Assembly (NCBI RefSeq): GCF_002982115.1
Contig: NZ_CP019980.1
Coordinates: forward strand, 4,617,724-4,681,723
DNA from: Lysinibacillus sphaericus
GTDB taxonomy: Bacteria; Bacillota; Bacilli; Bacillales_A; Planococcaceae
Length of the DNA: 64,000 nucleotides
Reading direction: 5' to 3'
Part shown: positions 17,967 through 28,419 of the stretch, piece by piece
How positions within the stretch are numbered: the stretch's first letter is position 1
How the letters are laid out: each line of letters begins with the position of its first letter
Program-made: the position numbers and the translations under genes
The notes under the pieces: generated by a model
What the model saw: the letters and a program-made list of their open reading frames with translations, nothing else
What the model was told of the DNA's origin: nothing
Database searches by the model: none

Positions 17967-20900
17967 TCACATATTTTTTTTGGAATTTGCAATAATCTGC
18001 ATTATTTCTTCTAATATATCAAAATGATGGTATTTTATGCATTTACGCTCATCAATTGTCAATATCAATTGCATACTATCCATACCGAAGCCAACAGCTC
18101 GCTCAAACTTCATCGTCTCGCTTACAATTTTACTTCCATCCACCTTGGCTGAACCTTCCTCAGATAGCAAAATGGAGATGACCTTTTGCTTTTCCTTAAT
18201 AGAAGAAACGCCCATTTCTAATCCCCAAATCTTCATGCGTGCAATACGCAGCAATCGTTCTGTTTCAATTGGTAAATCACCAAAACGGTCTTGTAATTCT
18301 TCCATAATTTCTTCGTATTCATCCACTTGGTCCATCGCTTTAATGCGCTTATACATCTGAATTTTTTGATAGCCGTCTGGTATATACGCATCAGGAATAT
18401 AAGCATCCACGTTGAGTAAAATTTCTATCTCTGGTTTCTCTTCTTTTTTCACGCCAGTTTGTCGCTCTGCAATGGCCTCTTCTAGCATTTGGGAGTACAA
18501 GTCAAAACCAACTGAATCAATAAAGCCATGTTGTTGCGCACCTAATAAATTGCCAGCCCCTCGAATGGATAAATCACGCATAGCAATTTTAAATCCAGAT
18601 CCGAGCTCTGTGAACTCTTTTATCGCTTGTAATCGTTGCTCAGCTACATCCGTAAGTACTTTGTCACGTTGATACATAAAGTAAGCGTATGCCACTCGAT
18701 TTGAGCGACCTACACGGCCACGTAATTGGTAAAGCTGTGCTAAGCCCATGCGATCTGCATCATGGACAATCAGTGTGTTTACATTCGGAATATCAACACC
18801 TGTTTCGATAATTGTAGTCGTTACTAAAACATCATAATCCCCTTCAATAAAGGCTAAAATCACAGATTCCAATTGCGATTCCGTCATTTTGCCATGAGCA
18901 TAGCCGATACGCGCTTCCGGGACAAGCATTTGAATCTCCTCAACTTTACGTGCCATATCCTCAACTCGATTGTATAAGTAAAATACTTGACCACCACGCG
19001 CCATTTCTCGCTCAATGGCTTCGCGCACAAGTGCCCCACTATGCTCCATAACATAGGTTTGTACTGGGAATCGATTGGCAGGAGGTGTCTCAATAACCGA
19101 TAAATCACGAACACCTACCATAGACATATGCAACGTTCTCGGAATAGGCGTTGCGGTTAATGTTAAAACGTCCACATTCGTTTTTAATTGTTTTATTTTT
19201 TCCTTATGGGTAACACCAAAACGCTGTTCTTCATCTACAATTAATAGGCCAAGATCTTGGAACGTTAAATCTTTAGATAAGATTCTATGAGTCCCTATTA
19301 CAATATCTACTTGCCCTTCTTTTAATCCTTTTAAAGTCGCTACTTGCTCTTTTTTCGTACGGAAACGAGATAATAAGCCGACATTGATAGCAAAATCCTG
19401 AAATCTATCACGGATTGTCTCGTAGTGTTGTTGCGCTAAAATCGTCGTAGGCACTAAAAAGGCAACTTGTTTACCGTCCTGAATGGCTTTAAAAGCTGCA
19501 CGAATGGCTACTTCGGTTTTACCATAACCTACGTCACCACATACAAGGCGGTCCATCGGTCGTTCACGTTCCATATCACGTTTCACTTCCACTATGGAAC
19601 GAAGCTGATCCTCAGTTTCTTCATAAGGGAACGATGCCTCAAAATTACGTTGATCGTCATTATCCGGTGCGAAAGCATGCCCTTTTTCTGCTTCTCGCTT
19701 GGCGTATAGCTTTATTAAATCATCTGCAATATCTTGTACGGCAGAGGAAACCTTTGCTTTCGCTTTTTTCCACTCTGCTCCACCTAATTTATGTAGCTTC
19801 GGTTCGCGGTCTTCAGATGCCACATATTTTTGGATTAAATCTATTTGCTCCACAGGTACATATAATTTATCGTCTGCACGATAGCGTATATGCAAGTAAT
19901 CCTTATGTGTGCCATTAACTACTAGCGTTTCTACACCAATGTATTTCCCAATCCCATGATGCACATGCACGACAAAGTCGCCAGCTTTAATTTCTGTATA
20001 GCTTTTAATACGCTCTGCATTTGTCATCTTTTGAGGGCGTGATTTTTTCTTTGCTTGTTGTTTAAATAATTCATCCTCTGTCACAATTGCCAAACGTTGC
20101 AATGGTAGTTCAAAACCACTCGATAATCCGCCTTCTACAATGTACAAACCTGGTTCATTAGGCTCTCCAATTGTTGCATGAATATCATATTCCTCAAGCA
20201 TTTCCTGTACACGTTTCACACGGTTTTTATCTCTAGCAACGATTAGAACGGTAAATTTCCCAAGCTGCCATCGTTCAACTTCACTTTGTAATAATGCCAT
20301 TTGTCCGTGGAACTGTTGCATCGGTTTACATGAAAAATTAGTCGTTTTAGAAAAGGTAATACCCGCAAACGTACGAGAAAATAGCGAGAAATAAAGCTTC
20401 TGCTGCGACAGCATCGCCAGTATTTCCTTTAAAGAAAAGGCTGGTTTCACATCATGTACCATTTTCCCTTCTTCAATTAACGATAAAAACCATTCTTCCT
20501 CTTCACGTTCCCAGGCATCCATTACCTCCTGAATACGACCTAGCTCATCAAATAATACAATGCCATTTTGTGCAAAATAGTCGCCTAAATAAGCTGTTTT
20601 ATCATATAGCAACGAGCCATATTTATTTACAAAGTCAGGTAAGTTCCCTTGTTGCAACAATTCAATATCATACTGAATATGTTGATACAGCAGCTCTTTT
20701 GTCTCCTGCTTCTTAACTTTTTTCAAGCTTGTCGCTAGCGCACTCTCTAATCGACCTGCTAAAGCAATTCGCTCTTCCATTGTCAAAATTACTTCTGATG
20801 CTGGTAAAATACGCACTTCTCGCAATTTATCAATCGAACGCTGGTCATCCGCAGAAAATGTACGAATGGAGTCCACTTCTGTATCAAATAGCTCAATTCG

Positions 20901-21479
20901 AATCGGCGCCTCTAAATAGGGCGGATAAATATCCAAAATCCCTCCACGCAACGCAAACTCCCCAGGTGTCGTTACCATTGAATTACGAACATAGCCCATA
21001 GCTACGAGCGTCTGTAACCATTCCTCAATTTGTACTTCGTCTCCGACTGCTGTCTGTAAAAAATAATGAATCCACTGCTCTTTTGGCGGCATCATTTTTC
21101 TTAAACCAGCAATTGGGATAATATAAACAGCTTTTTCACCTCTCGCAAGGCAATCAAGCGTCGCAATACGCTCTGCTCGAAGCTCTGGCGAGGCAACTGC
21201 TAAGTCAGCAGCAATAAATTCATCGGCTGGGTAATAGTGAACATGTTCCTCTCCTAATAACCCAACAAGCTCATCCGCCATCTTTTGCGCCTGCAATAAA
21301 TTGGGTGACACAATATAGATGGGTTTTTGCACATGTTCAAATAACGCATCAACCATAACTGGTCGTGCGCTTCCTGTTAAACCTGTAATAAGCTGTGATG
21401 CTGTATTGCCGCTCTGAATCTCCTGTAAAAATGATGTGATATGTTTGTCCTGCGACACAAGCTGTCGTAAAACTTCCAC
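17967..21479 (-). CDS. mfd: Transcription-repair coupling factor Mfd
   Basis: About 1170 aa ATP-dependent translocase that removes RNA polymerase stalled at DNA lesions and recruits UvrA. Domains in order: UvrB-like N-terminal region, the RNA-polymerase-interacting domain (HHGIGKYIGVE near residue 500), RecG-like helicase motifs (Walker A GDVGYGKTE, DEEQRFGV, QLRGRVGRS) and a C-terminal TRCF domain. A TTG at 21485 is only 3 bases from AAGGAGC; the GTG at 21479 is 9 bases away and was chosen. Order fin-mfd-spoVT is as in B. subtilis. Confidence 0.97.
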   Translation of the reverse strand: MEVLRQLVSQDKHITSFLQEIQSGNTASQLITGLTGSARPVMVDALFEHVQKPIYIVSPNLLQAQKMADELVGLLGEEHVHYYPADEFIAADLAVASPELRAERIATLDCLARGEKAVYIIPIAGLRKMMPPKEQWIHYFLQTAVGDEVQIEEWLQTLVAMGYVRNSMVTTPGEFALRGGILDIYPPYLEAPIRIELFDTEVDSIRTFSADDQRSIDKLREVRILPASEVILTMEERIALAGRLESALATSLKKVKKQETKELLYQHIQYDIELLQQGNLPDFVNKYGSLLYDKTAYLGDYFAQNGIVLFDELGRIQEVMDAWEREEEEWFLSLIEEGKMVHDVKPAFSLKEILAMLSQQKLYFSLFSRTFAGITFSKTTNFSCKPMQQFHGQMALLQSEVERWQLGKFTVLIVARDKNRVKRVQEMLEEYDIHATIGEPNEPGLYIVEGGLSSGFELPLQRLAIVTEDELFKQQAKKKSRPQKMTNAERIKSYTEIKAGDFVVHVHHGIGKYIGVETLVVNGTHKDYLHIRYRADDKLYVPVEQIDLIQKYVASEDREPKLHKLGGAEWKKAKAKVSSAVQDIADDLIKLYAKREAEKGHAFAPDNDDQRNFEASFPYEETEDQLRSIVEVKRDMERERPMDRLVCGDVGYGKTEVAIRAAFKAIQDGKQVAFLVPTTILAQQHYETIRDRFQDFAINVGLLSRFRTKKEQVATLKGLKEGQVDIVIGTHRILSKDLTFQDLGLLIVDEEQRFGVTHKEKIKQLKTNVDVLTLTATPIPRTLHMSMVGVRDLSVIETPPANRFPVQTYVMEHSGALVREAIEREMARGGQVFYLYNRVEDMARKVEEIQMLVPEARIGYAHGKMTESQLESVILAFIEGDYDVLVTTTIIETGVDIPNVNTLIVHDADRMGLAQLYQLRGRVGRSNRVAYAYFMYQRDKVLTDVAEQRLQAIKEFTELGSGFKIAMRDLSIRGAGNLLGAQQHGFIDSVGFDLYSQMLEEAIAERQTGVKKEEKPEIEILLNVDAYIPDAYIPDGYQKIQMYKRIKAMDQVDEYEEIMEELQDRFGDLPIETERLLRIARMKIWGLEMGVSSIKEKQKVISILLSEEGSAKVDGSKIVSETMKFERAVGFGMDSMQLILTIDERKCIKYHHFDILEEIMQIIANSKKNM

Positions 21480-21708
21480 AGTCAAAAGCTCCTTTCAGTG
21501 CGAAAATTCTAATTATTCAATGTGTTTTATACTATTAATCTAGTACACTATTACACATTCCCATTGTCTAATTATCATGTTCACCTTTGTGTAATTGTCC
21601 TAGTTAGTTCACTTTTAGTTTAAAAAGATGATTCTCTATCTGTATCGATTTTTTTCATATTATTAAAAGCAGTGTAACCATGTGCTTCAAAAAATAAAAA
21701 CGGAAAAA

Positions 21709-21738
21709 GCTTTGGACGCACACATTGTGCGCCAAAGC
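21709..21738 (-). terminator. Terminator of fin
   Basis: GCTTTGG-CGCACA pairs with TGTGCG-CCAAAGC, followed on the minus strand by TTTTTCCGTTTTTATTTTTTG. The remaining 220 bp to mfd show no gene. Confidence 0.9.
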
Positions 21739-21748
21739 ATCCTTCCAA

Positions 21749-21976
21749 TTATTGAATCCATTTATTGAGTGCGTGATAATCTGGATATTGTCTAAGCGAA
21801 TCCTCACATTGCTCACAAATGCAGTGGACGGTTGTTTCACCATGTTGATTCTTTTCAACATAATCGTCTGCCTCACCTAACTCAAAAATATGCAACTTTC
21901 GAATTGTATCATCTGCATCAAATGGTAGTGTTCCTATTTCTACTTCACAATGCCTACACCGGTAGCGAATTGCCAT
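21749..21976 (-). CDS. fin: Anti-SigF factor Fin (YabK)
   Basis: 75 aa zinc-binding-type protein with cysteines in CRHC (C7, C10) and CICEQC (C52, C54, C57), and the ending PDYHALNKWIQ typical of Fin. In B. subtilis Fin is made in the forespore and inhibits SigF, helping the switch to SigG. A TTG two codons upstream is only 6 bases from GGAGG; the ATG at 21976 is 11 bases away and matches homologues beginning MA. It lies between pth and mfd as in Bacillus. Confidence 0.93.
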   Translation of the reverse strand: MAIRYRCRHCEVEIGTLPFDADDTIRKLHIFELGEADDYVEKNQHGETTVHCICEQCEDSLRQYPDYHALNKWIQ

Positions 21977-22012
21977 CTCCAAATCATCCTCCTTTAAGCA
22001 ACTTACTACTTA

Positions 22013-22043
22013 AAGTATAGACATTTAGGAAAAAGATTATGCA
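22013..22043 (-). promoter_or_regulatory. Possible forespore (SigF/SigG-like) promoter of fin
   Basis: On the minus strand TGCATA (22038-22043, overlapping the pth stop), 18 bp, TATACTT (22013-22019). The geometry equals the spoVT promoter in this window; the -10 has two mismatches. Forespore control of fin is known in B. subtilis. Confidence 0.4.
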
Positions 22044-22600
22044 CCGTTAAATTGGTTCATCACATCAAGAAATGGTTTTGAAAGAGACGCTTCTATTGCA
22101 TGAACACTATTATCAATAGCATCAGCCATAATAATATTCTCTTCTTTAGAAAACTTAGATAGCACATAATCCGCTACCTTCATGCCTGCTGGTGGGCGAC
22201 TCACACCAATACGAATTCGGTTAAATTCCTGTGTTCCTAAATGCTGAATTAGCGATTTAATACCATTATGCCCGCCCGCACTGCCTTTTTGACGCAAACG
22301 CAATTTGCCTGTTTCTAAATCTAAATCATCATAAATAACGATTAGATCCTTCACATCTATATCAAAATAGTCCATGAGAGGTCTAACACATTCCCCTGAT
22401 AAATTCATATATGTTAAAGGCTTAACAAGTAGAACCTTTCCTTCAGGACGATGTACAGTAGCATACATGCCATTAAATTTCGAATTCGTTAATGGTGCAT
22501 CCCACTTTTTCGCTAATGCATCTATGACATCAAAGCCAATATTATGTCTTGTATGCTCATAAGGTTTACCTGGATTTCCTAAACCAACGATAATTTTCAT
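22037..22600 (-). CDS. pth: Peptidyl-tRNA hydrolase
   Basis: 187 aa enzyme that frees tRNA from peptidyl-tRNAs dropped by the ribosome. The N-terminus [19 protein letters not shown] carries catalytic H19, and the middle has the family stretches TYMNLSG and YDDLDL. B. subtilis calls this gene spoVC, and mutations there block sporulation. GAGGT precedes the ATG. It is followed by fin after 60 bp and preceded by ctc. Confidence 0.97.
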   Translation of the reverse strand: MKIIVGLGNPGKPYEHTRHNIGFDVIDALAKKWDAPLTNSKFNGMYATVHRPEGKVLLVKPLTYMNLSGECVRPLMDYFDIDVKDLIVIYDDLDLETGKLRLRQKGSAGGHNGIKSLIQHLGTQEFNRIRIGVSRPPAGMKVADYVLSKFSKEENIIMADAIDNSVHAIEASLSKPFLDVMNQFNGA

Positions 22601-22742
22601 AAGTACCTCACTTCTTTCAATCTAATAGTCATTATTTTACCATACTGCGCTCTAAGAAAGCATTTCGTTCATACCACTTCTGAACAATTATCCATATGCT
22701 AAAAATCCATTCACCATTAATATCATTATCGCTTTTTCAATA

Positions 22743-22787
22743 AAAAAAAGACTATCAAGTCCGTCTTTTACGACTTCCTCGATAGCC
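22743..22787 (-). terminator. Terminator of ctc
   Basis: On the minus strand GGCTATCGAG pairs with CTTGATAGTC (with G-U pairs) and is followed by TTTTTTTT, 25 bp after the ctc stop. Confidence 0.8.
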
Positions 22788-22811
22788 TTCCCTACTAACG
22801 TCTATTTAACC

Positions 22812-23402
22812 TTATGCCTCCACACTTTCTTCGACTTCTTCATCTTCTGCCGATACGGTTGGTGCCATAATTGTTGCTAAGATATGATCATCTTCGTTCA
22901 CAATTTCAAAATCTACTTGATTGCGAATATCTGCTACCATGATAGATTCTCCAATTGCTAGTTTCGTAATATCAATTTCTAATGTTTCCGGAATATCAGC
23001 AGGTTTTACTTTAATTCTTACTTCTAAGTTTGGCTGCATTAAAATGCCACCTTCACTTACACCAACGGATTCTCCAATAAGTGTTACTGCAACATCTACT
23101 TCTAATTCTTCAGTCATATTAATTGCTAAAAAATCAACATGATTCACTTCATCTTTCAGTGTACATTTTTGTACTTCTGATACAACGACATTTACCCGTT
23201 CACCATCTAACTCCACCGGAATAACACCATTACGCCCATTTTTTTGAACGAATTGCCTAAATTCTTTCGCTGAAATAGAAATTGGGGTTGAATCTAGTTT
23301 GTAGCCATAAATAACAGCAGGAATGGCTCCCCCTTTTCTAAGTTGGGTTAATGTCGAACGATGCCCAGTTTCGCGATTATTTACACTTAACACGGTACTC
23401 AT
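22812..23402 (-). CDS. ctc: Ribosomal protein bL25 / general stress protein Ctc
   Basis: 196 aa, long (TL5/Ctc) form of bL25. Residues 1-95 are the 5S-rRNA-binding L25 domain (NRETGHRS, then GGAIPAVIYG); residues about 96-185 are the CTC beta domain, ending in an acidic tail (AEDEEVEESVEA). It binds 5S rRNA in the 50S subunit; in B. subtilis it is induced by SigB under stress. The ATG at 23402 follows a GGAAGGGGAAGG stretch; seven upstream codons are also open. A GGGTATAAT-like sequence near 23585-23593 could be its promoter. Confidence 0.95.
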   Translation of the reverse strand: MSTVLSVNNRETGHRSTLTQLRKGGAIPAVIYGYKLDSTPISISAKEFRQFVQKNGRNGVIPVELDGERVNVVVSEVQKCTLKDEVNHVDFLAINMTEELEVDVAVTLIGESVGVSEGGILMQPNLEVRIKVKPADIPETLEIDITKLAIGESIMVADIRNQVDFEIVNEDDHILATIMAPTVSAEDEEVEESVEA

Positions 23403-23626
23403 ATCTATACCTTCCCCTTCCAAGAAAAATTAATGATTTATTTCACCGTAGTCGCAACCTATTTACAGAATTTTAATATAAATATTTATTCGTTCTGTTA
23501 AGAGTTTTTAACAACGCTGAAATTTTTTATAATATTTACATTCATTTTACATATGAATGCAGATATTAAGCAGTAACAATTACTATTATACCCCTTAATG
23601 AAAATCTTCACACATAACCGCTACGC

Positions 23627-23668
23627 AAAAAGGACAAATCTACTCATAAATGTAGATTTGTCCTTTTT
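23627..23668. terminator. Strong bidirectional terminator hairpin between prs and ctc
   Basis: AAAGGACAAATCTAC pairs with GTAGATTTGTCCTTT, with an A-run before and a T-run after, so it can act on either strand. It lies in a 480-bp gene-free gap (23403-23883) and stops prs readthrough before ctc. Confidence 0.85.
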
Positions 23669-23795
23669 TTGTCACATATTATGCTAATTCTTTTACGTAA
23701 AACTAAAATGAATCCCATAATTTGTATTTCTAGCTTTGCAGATAACCATTTTAAAAGCTTTAAAATAAATATAATATATATATTTTTGCTAAGCT

Positions 23796-23832
23796 AAGGC
23801 GGTCACTTTCCTTCGATGGAGTGCGCCGCCTT
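23796..23832 (-). terminator. GC-rich hairpin downstream of prs
   Basis: AAGGCGG pairs with CCGCCTT and an inner CACT pairs with AGTG, about 50 bp after the prs stop. The T-run on the minus strand is weak, so it could be a processing or repeat-derived hairpin instead. Confidence 0.6.
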
Positions 23833-23883
23833 TTGCTTTATAAAAATGCATCTGTCCAGAAAAACATTATGAACTGAACTTAA

Positions 23884-24843
23884 TTAATCGAATAAAGTAC
23901 TTACTGATTTGTTTTCGTAAACGCGAGAAATTGCATCTGCCATTAATTTAGCTACTGAAAGCTCTGTAATTTTTGGTGATTTTTTCTCTTCAGAAAGTTG
24001 AATTGTGTTTGTTACTACTAATTCTTTAATCGCAGAGTTTTCAATACGCTCGATAGCTGGACCAGACAGTACTGGATGTGAGCAACATGCATACACTTCT
24101 TTTGCACCCGCAGCACGTAATGCATCAGCGCCAATCGTAATTGTACCTGCAGTATCGATAATATCATCAATCAAGATTGCCACTTTACCATCAACATTAC
24201 CAACGATGTTCATCACTTCTGCAACATTTGGTTTTGGACGGCGTTTGTCAATAATTGCAATTGGTGCTTTTAAACGTTCTGCCATTTTACGTGCACGCGT
24301 TACTCCACCATGGTCAGGTGAAACAATTACGATTTCCTCAGCAGGAATACCTTTTGATTTGAAATAATCAGATAGTAAAGGTACCGCCATTAAGTGATCG
24401 ATTAAAATATCGAAGAAACCTTGGATTTGTGGTGCATGTAAATCTAAAACGATAACACGTGTTGCACCAGCCGTTTCAAGTAAGTTTGCCACTAATTTAG
24501 CTGTAATTGGCTCACGCGCTTTTGCTTTACGGTCTTGACGAGCATAACCATAGTAAGGCATTACAACGTTAACTGTACGTGCAGATGCGCGTTTTACAGC
24601 ATCTACCATAATTAAAAGCTCCATTAAATGTTCGTTTACAGGTGCAGAAGTTGACTGCACGATAAACACGTCACAACCACGAATACTTTCTTCAATGCTA
24701 ATTTGAATCTCTCCATCGCTAAAGTGCTTAACAGAAGATTTCCCTAATTCAACTCCCATTTCTTGCGCAATTTCTTGGGCAAGTGGATTATTAGAATTGA
24801 GTGAAAATATTTTTAATTGTGAGTTTGCATATTGATACGGCAT
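23884..24843 (-). CDS. prs: Ribose-phosphate pyrophosphokinase
   Basis: 319 aa class I PRPP synthase, which turns ribose 5-phosphate and ATP into PRPP for purine, pyrimidine, His, Trp and NAD synthesis. Visible motifs: the flexible loop [12 protein letters not shown], the metal-binding region [13 protein letters not shown], and the PRPP-binding [18 protein letters not shown] precedes the ATG. It lies 24 bp after glmU, the conserved Bacillus glmU-prs pair. Confidence 0.98.
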   Translation of the reverse strand: MPYQYANSQLKIFSLNSNNPLAQEIAQEMGVELGKSSVKHFSDGEIQISIEESIRGCDVFIVQSTSAPVNEHLMELLIMVDAVKRASARTVNVVMPYYGYARQDRKAKAREPITAKLVANLLETAGATRVIVLDLHAPQIQGFFDILIDHLMAVPLLSDYFKSKGIPAEEIVIVSPDHGGVTRARKMAERLKAPIAIIDKRRPKPNVAEVMNIVGNVDGKVAILIDDIIDTAGTITIGADALRAAGAKEVYACCSHPVLSGPAIERIENSAIKELVVTNTIQLSEEKKSPKITELSVAKLMADAISRVYENKSVSTLFD

Positions 24844-24867
24844 GATGGCCTCCTGTTTAGTTGATAA

Positions 24868-26238
24868 TTATTTTGAATTTAATTTGCTTACATAATTCGG
24901 TTTGTTTTCTTGTCTTGCACGAGCAATTGCTAGCGCATCTTCAGGAACTTCTTTTGTAATTGTAGATCCTGCTGCAATAAATGAACCTTTTCCAACTTTC
25001 ACTGGCGCTACTAAGTTAGTATTACATCCTACAAATACATCATCTTCAATAATTGTTTGGAATTTGTTTTTCCCATCATAGTTCACTGTAATAGAACCAC
25101 AGCCAACATTGACGTTATTTCCTATTTCAGCATCTCCAATATAGCTTAAATGGGATACTTTTGTGTCATGACCTAGTGTACTTTTCTTCACTTCTACAAA
25201 GTTACCGATTTTAACATGGCTACCGATATCAGATAGTGGACGAATATGTGCAAATGGTCCAATCGCTGTATCTTCCGCTACAGTGCTTTCTCTTACAACA
25301 GAGGAATGTACTGAAGTACGGTCACCAATACGACTATCAATAATTTGTGAATTTGGGCCAATAATACAATCTTCTCCTATTACCGTTGCTCCTTCAATCA
25401 TAGAGCCAGGTTGTAGAACAGTATCACGTCCAATGACTGCTTCTGAACTAATGTAAGTAGCAGTTGGGTTAATGATTGTTACACCATTACGCATATGACG
25501 TTCATTAATACGTGCACGCATTAATGTCTCCGCCTGTGACAATGCCACACGGTCATTGACACCGAGTGTTTCTTCAAAATCATCGGTTACATATGCTTCA
25601 ACGATATCGCCTTGTTTTTGTAAAATTTCAATTACATCAGGTAAATAATATTCGCCCTGTGCATTGTCATTTTTCACAAGCTTTAACGTCTCAAACAACG
25701 CCTTGTTATCGAAGCAGTATGTCCCCGTATTAATTTCTTTTACTCGTTGCTGCTCTACACTTGCATCTTTTTGTTCAACAATTTGTTCCACCTGTCCATT
25801 ATCGCCACGTAAAATACGACCATAGCCAGTTGGATTTTCAGCAACAGCTGTTAAAATTGTCGCTTTTGCATTATTTGCTAGATGATGCTCAAATAACGCT
25901 TTCATCGTTTCAGGACGAATAAGTGGCGTATCACCGCAAACAACTAATGTTGTTCCTTGCTCGCTACCTAAAATTGACTCTGCTTGTTGTACTGCATGTG
26001 CTGTACCTAGTTGTTCAGCTTGTAAAACATACTCACTTTTATCGCCAAGTTGTTGTTTTACTTTTTCTGCACCATGTCCTACAACCGTTACGATGCGCTC
26101 GACATCTAACGTTTGAATGTGATCCACTACATGTTGTACCATGGGCTTCCCACATACTGGATGGAGCACTTTATATAATTTGGACTTCATACGTGTACCT
26201 TGACCTGCAGCCAAAATGACAGCAAAAATATTGCTCAT
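24868..26238 (-). CDS. glmU: Bifunctional UDP-GlcNAc pyrophosphorylase / GlcN-1-P acetyltransferase
   Basis: 456 aa. The N-terminal half is a uridylyltransferase ([11 protein letters not shown] near residue 9, then CGDTPLI). The C-terminal half, from about residue 250, is a left-handed beta-helix of hexapeptide repeats ([17 protein letters not shown]) that carries the acetyltransferase. It makes UDP-GlcNAc for peptidoglycan and teichoic acids. The ATG at 26238 follows GGAGGACTTACTG; eight extra upstream codons were rejected. Confidence 0.98.
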   Translation of the reverse strand: MSNIFAVILAAGQGTRMKSKLYKVLHPVCGKPMVQHVVDHIQTLDVERIVTVVGHGAEKVKQQLGDKSEYVLQAEQLGTAHAVQQAESILGSEQGTTLVVCGDTPLIRPETMKALFEHHLANNAKATILTAVAENPTGYGRILRGDNGQVEQIVEQKDASVEQQRVKEINTGTYCFDNKALFETLKLVKNDNAQGEYYLPDVIEILQKQGDIVEAYVTDDFEETLGVNDRVALSQAETLMRARINERHMRNGVTIINPTATYISSEAVIGRDTVLQPGSMIEGATVIGEDCIIGPNSQIIDSRIGDRTSVHSSVVRESTVAEDTAIGPFAHIRPLSDIGSHVKIGNFVEVKKSTLGHDTKVSHLSYIGDAEIGNNVNVGCGSITVNYDGKNKFQTIIEDDVFVGCNTNLVAPVKVGKGSFIAAGSTITKEVPEDALAIARARQENKPNYVSKLNSK

Positions 26239-26410
26239 CAGTAAGTCCTCCAATACGCTCATTTTCTCTTATGACTATATAGCAAAATTCATCTATTTTC
26301 AAGGCATGTAGAATTGACTAAAAAGTGAATTCCTAAATCAAACACGGCTTATGCTCGATTGTTATCAGCTATGCACTAAAATCTGCCCGTTTTCTCTTTT
26401 TTGAAAAATA

Positions 26411-26443
26411 AAAAGAACCCTTCATTCATTGAGGAGTTCTTTC
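26411..26443 (-). terminator. Terminator of spoVG
   Basis: On the minus strand AAAGAAC pairs with GTTCTTT (inner TCCT/AGG) followed by TTTATTTTTC, about 70 bp after the spoVG stop. Confidence 0.75.
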
Positions 26444-26511
26444 TATTTTTCATCGCCAAAAAGTCCTTATTTTGTAAATAACCTTTGAACGACCATTTAT
26501 TTTCATAAAAC

Positions 26512-26814
26512 CTATACGCCAATTCCTTCTAATTCGGCTGCTTGTTCTGACTCAGGCGTGTCGCTTGAGTTATGATAAGCGTTTAAAATAATCTCTTGAA
26601 TTTTGTTACGTGTCGTTGAATTAATCGGATGCGCAATATCTCTAAATTCTCCATCCGGTGTACGTTTACTTGGCATAGCAACGAATAAGCCTGTATTGCC
26701 ATCAATTACACGGATATCATGTACCACAAACTCATTGTCGAGTGTAATGGAAGCAATCGCACGCATGCGACCATCCGTTTGAACATGACGTAATCTCACA
26801 TCAGTAACTTCCAT
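26512..26814 (-). CDS. spoVG: RNA-binding septation/sporulation regulator SpoVG
   Basis: 100 aa (97 in B. subtilis). The typical start MEVTDVRLR and the conserved block [20 protein letters not shown] are present. SpoVG is a small RNA-binding regulator affecting septation, cortex formation and capsule or virulence traits in different species. The ATG at 26814 follows GAGGTGGTGAG; six open codons upstream are not used by homologues. It has a recognisable SigH promoter. Confidence 0.97.
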   Translation of the reverse strand: MEVTDVRLRHVQTDGRMRAIASITLDNEFVVHDIRVIDGNTGLFVAMPSKRTPDGEFRDIAHPINSTTRNKIQEIILNAYHNSSDTPESEQAAELEGIGV

Positions 26815-26856
26815 TTTCTCACCACCTCTCATCTTAGATGCCTAAATGAAAATATT

Positions 26857-26886
26857 TATATTCCTATTACCGAATATTTTCCTTTT
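26857..26886 (-). promoter_or_regulatory. SigH promoter of spoVG
   Basis: On the minus strand AAGGAAAA (around 26877-26884), 12-13 bp, then GGAATAT (26858-26864). This fits the SigH pattern RnAGGAwWW / RnnGAATww and resembles the classical B. subtilis spoVG promoter. Confidence 0.8.
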
Positions 26887-26966
26887 CATAGTCTAACAAA
26901 TTTTCTAAAAAATTTGAATACTTCATTTTTAATTCACTATAATATTTTCTCTAGTTCATCGTAAAT

Positions 26967-26984
26967 TTGACAATAGTTTGTCAA
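26967..26984. promoter_or_regulatory. Perfect inverted repeat upstream of the spoVG promoter
   Basis: TTGACAA-TAGT-TTGTCAA, about 80 bp upstream of the SigH -35. Each arm resembles a Spo0A box (TTTGTCAAA) but an unrelated dimeric regulator is equally possible. The gap from 26815 to 27112 holds no gene. Confidence 0.5.
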
Positions 26985-27112
26985 TTTTTTGGAAAACTAA
27001 CGAATCTTTTATGTTTTTCTGTAATCCAGCTACATTTTCTAAGTAAACAATTTTTTAGATTTCTAAGATAACTACTTAAAATGGCACTCGAAGGAAATTG
27101 TGAGTATTAGTA

Positions 27113-27149
27113 AAAAACCCTTTAAAAGAGTTATTGTTCTTTTAAAGGG
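27113..27149 (-). terminator. Terminator of purR-ridA
   Basis: CCCTTTAAAAGA pairs with TCTTTTAAAGGG, followed on the minus strand by TTTTTTAC, 9 bp after the ridA stop. Confidence 0.92.
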
Positions 27150-27157
27150 CGCTTATT

Positions 27158-27532
27158 TTATTTTACAACAGCTATTACTTCTATTTCGACTTTCACATCT
27201 TTTGGTAAACGAGCTACTTCCACTGCCGAACGAGCTGGCTTATGTTCGCCAAAGTGACTAGCATAGACTTCGTTCATTGCCACAAAGTCATTCATATCCT
27301 TCATAAAGACAGTAGTTTTTACTACATTGTCTAATGATGAACCAGCAGCCTCTAACACTGCCTTTAGATTAGCAAAGACTTGGTGTGTTTGAGCGGCGAT
27401 ATCACCCTCTACTAATTCCCCTGTTGCAGTAAGCGGAATTTGACCTGAACTATAAAACATCCCATTTACAATTATGCCTTGTGCATATGGTCCAATTGCT
27501 GCTGGTGCATTTGTTGTAGATACTACATTCAT
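27158..27532 (-). CDS. ridA: RidA family reactive enamine/imine deaminase (YabJ)
   Basis: 124 aa YjgF/YER057c/UK114 protein. It hydrolyses reactive 2-aminoacrylate-type imines made by PLP enzymes. Family residues are visible in AIGPYAQGI (near residue 13), the GQIPLT loop and [12 protein letters not shown], which holds the catalytic arginine. It starts 4 bp after the purR stop, the same purR-yabJ pair as B. subtilis. Confidence 0.95.
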   Translation of the reverse strand: MNVVSTTNAPAAIGPYAQGIIVNGMFYSSGQIPLTATGELVEGDIAAQTHQVFANLKAVLEAAGSSLDNVVKTTVFMKDMNDFVAMNEVYASHFGEHKPARSAVEVARLPKDVKVEIEVIAVVK

Positions 27533-27535
27533 TTG

Positions 27536-28363
27536 TCATTTCTCCCTTTTTGTAAAATAATTTCCTTCACTTAATGCAATCGTACGATCTTTTTCATTTA
27601 CCTCATGAAGCTTTACAAGTGAATAGTAATCATCTACTAAAGTTTCATCGGCATGCTCTGCTTCAACAAGAACCGCGATACCTGCTAGTTGACAGTCAAA
27701 CTCTTCTAGTAGATTTTTCATACCGTTCATCGTACCTCCGACCTTCATAAAATCATCGGTAATTAGTACGCGCTGTCCACTCTTCATGCTTCTTTTTGAT
27801 AATACCATTGTCTGAATTCTACGAGAAGAACCAGATACGTAGTTTATGCTGACTGTAGAACCTTCTGTTACTTTGCTGTCTCTACGAACAACTACTACCG
27901 GTACATTTAAGTGTCTTGCTATGGCATGGGCAATAGATATTCCCTTTGTTGCCACTGTCATAATGACATCAATTTGTTGGTCAGCAAAGGCAGATGCAAA
28001 GACCTTACCAACTCGATTAATTAAATCTGGATTGCCCAGTAAATCCGTCATAAATAAATAGCCACCAGGTAACAAACGATCAGAATGTTCAAGTTCTGCT
28101 TTTAAATCCTGAATAACTAAACGAACTTCCTCTTCGGACATTTTAGGAATATACTTCACACCACCTGCAGCCCCTGGCACTGTTGTCAATAACCCGATTC
28201 CTTTTTCTTCGAAAGTTTCTTTTACAATCGTTAAATCTTCGCTAATTGAAGACTTTGCTGATTGATATAATTCTGAAAAATAAGTTAGCGGGATCAGCTG
28301 ATGTGGATGTTCTAGTAAATAGTACGTCATATCAACTAGTCGTTCACTACGCTTCCATTTCAT
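27536..28363 (-). CDS. purR: Purine operon repressor PurR
   Basis: 275 aa. A winged-helix DNA-binding domain (residues 1-75, MKWKRSERLVDMTYYL) is fused to a phosphoribosyltransferase-like domain whose PRPP motif is VLITDDFMKVGGTM. It represses purine synthesis genes at PurBox sites; PRPP relieves repression and (p)ppGpp competes. The ATG follows TAGGAGAGG. A single weak PurBox-like CACGAATATTT lies just upstream, so self-control is possible but unproven. Confidence 0.96.
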   Translation of the reverse strand: MKWKRSERLVDMTYYLLEHPHQLIPLTYFSELYQSAKSSISEDLTIVKETFEEKGIGLLTTVPGAAGGVKYIPKMSEEEVRLVIQDLKAELEHSDRLLPGGYLFMTDLLGNPDLINRVGKVFASAFADQQIDVIMTVATKGISIAHAIARHLNVPVVVVRRDSKVTEGSTVSINYVSGSSRRIQTMVLSKRSMKSGQRVLITDDFMKVGGTMNGMKNLLEEFDCQLAGIAVLVEAEHADETLVDDYYSLVKLHEVNEKDRTIALSEGNYFTKREK

Positions 28364-28419
28364 GCGACCCTCTCCTAAACACGAATATTTATAGGTAAAA
28401 TTAACACAAATATGCGTTT

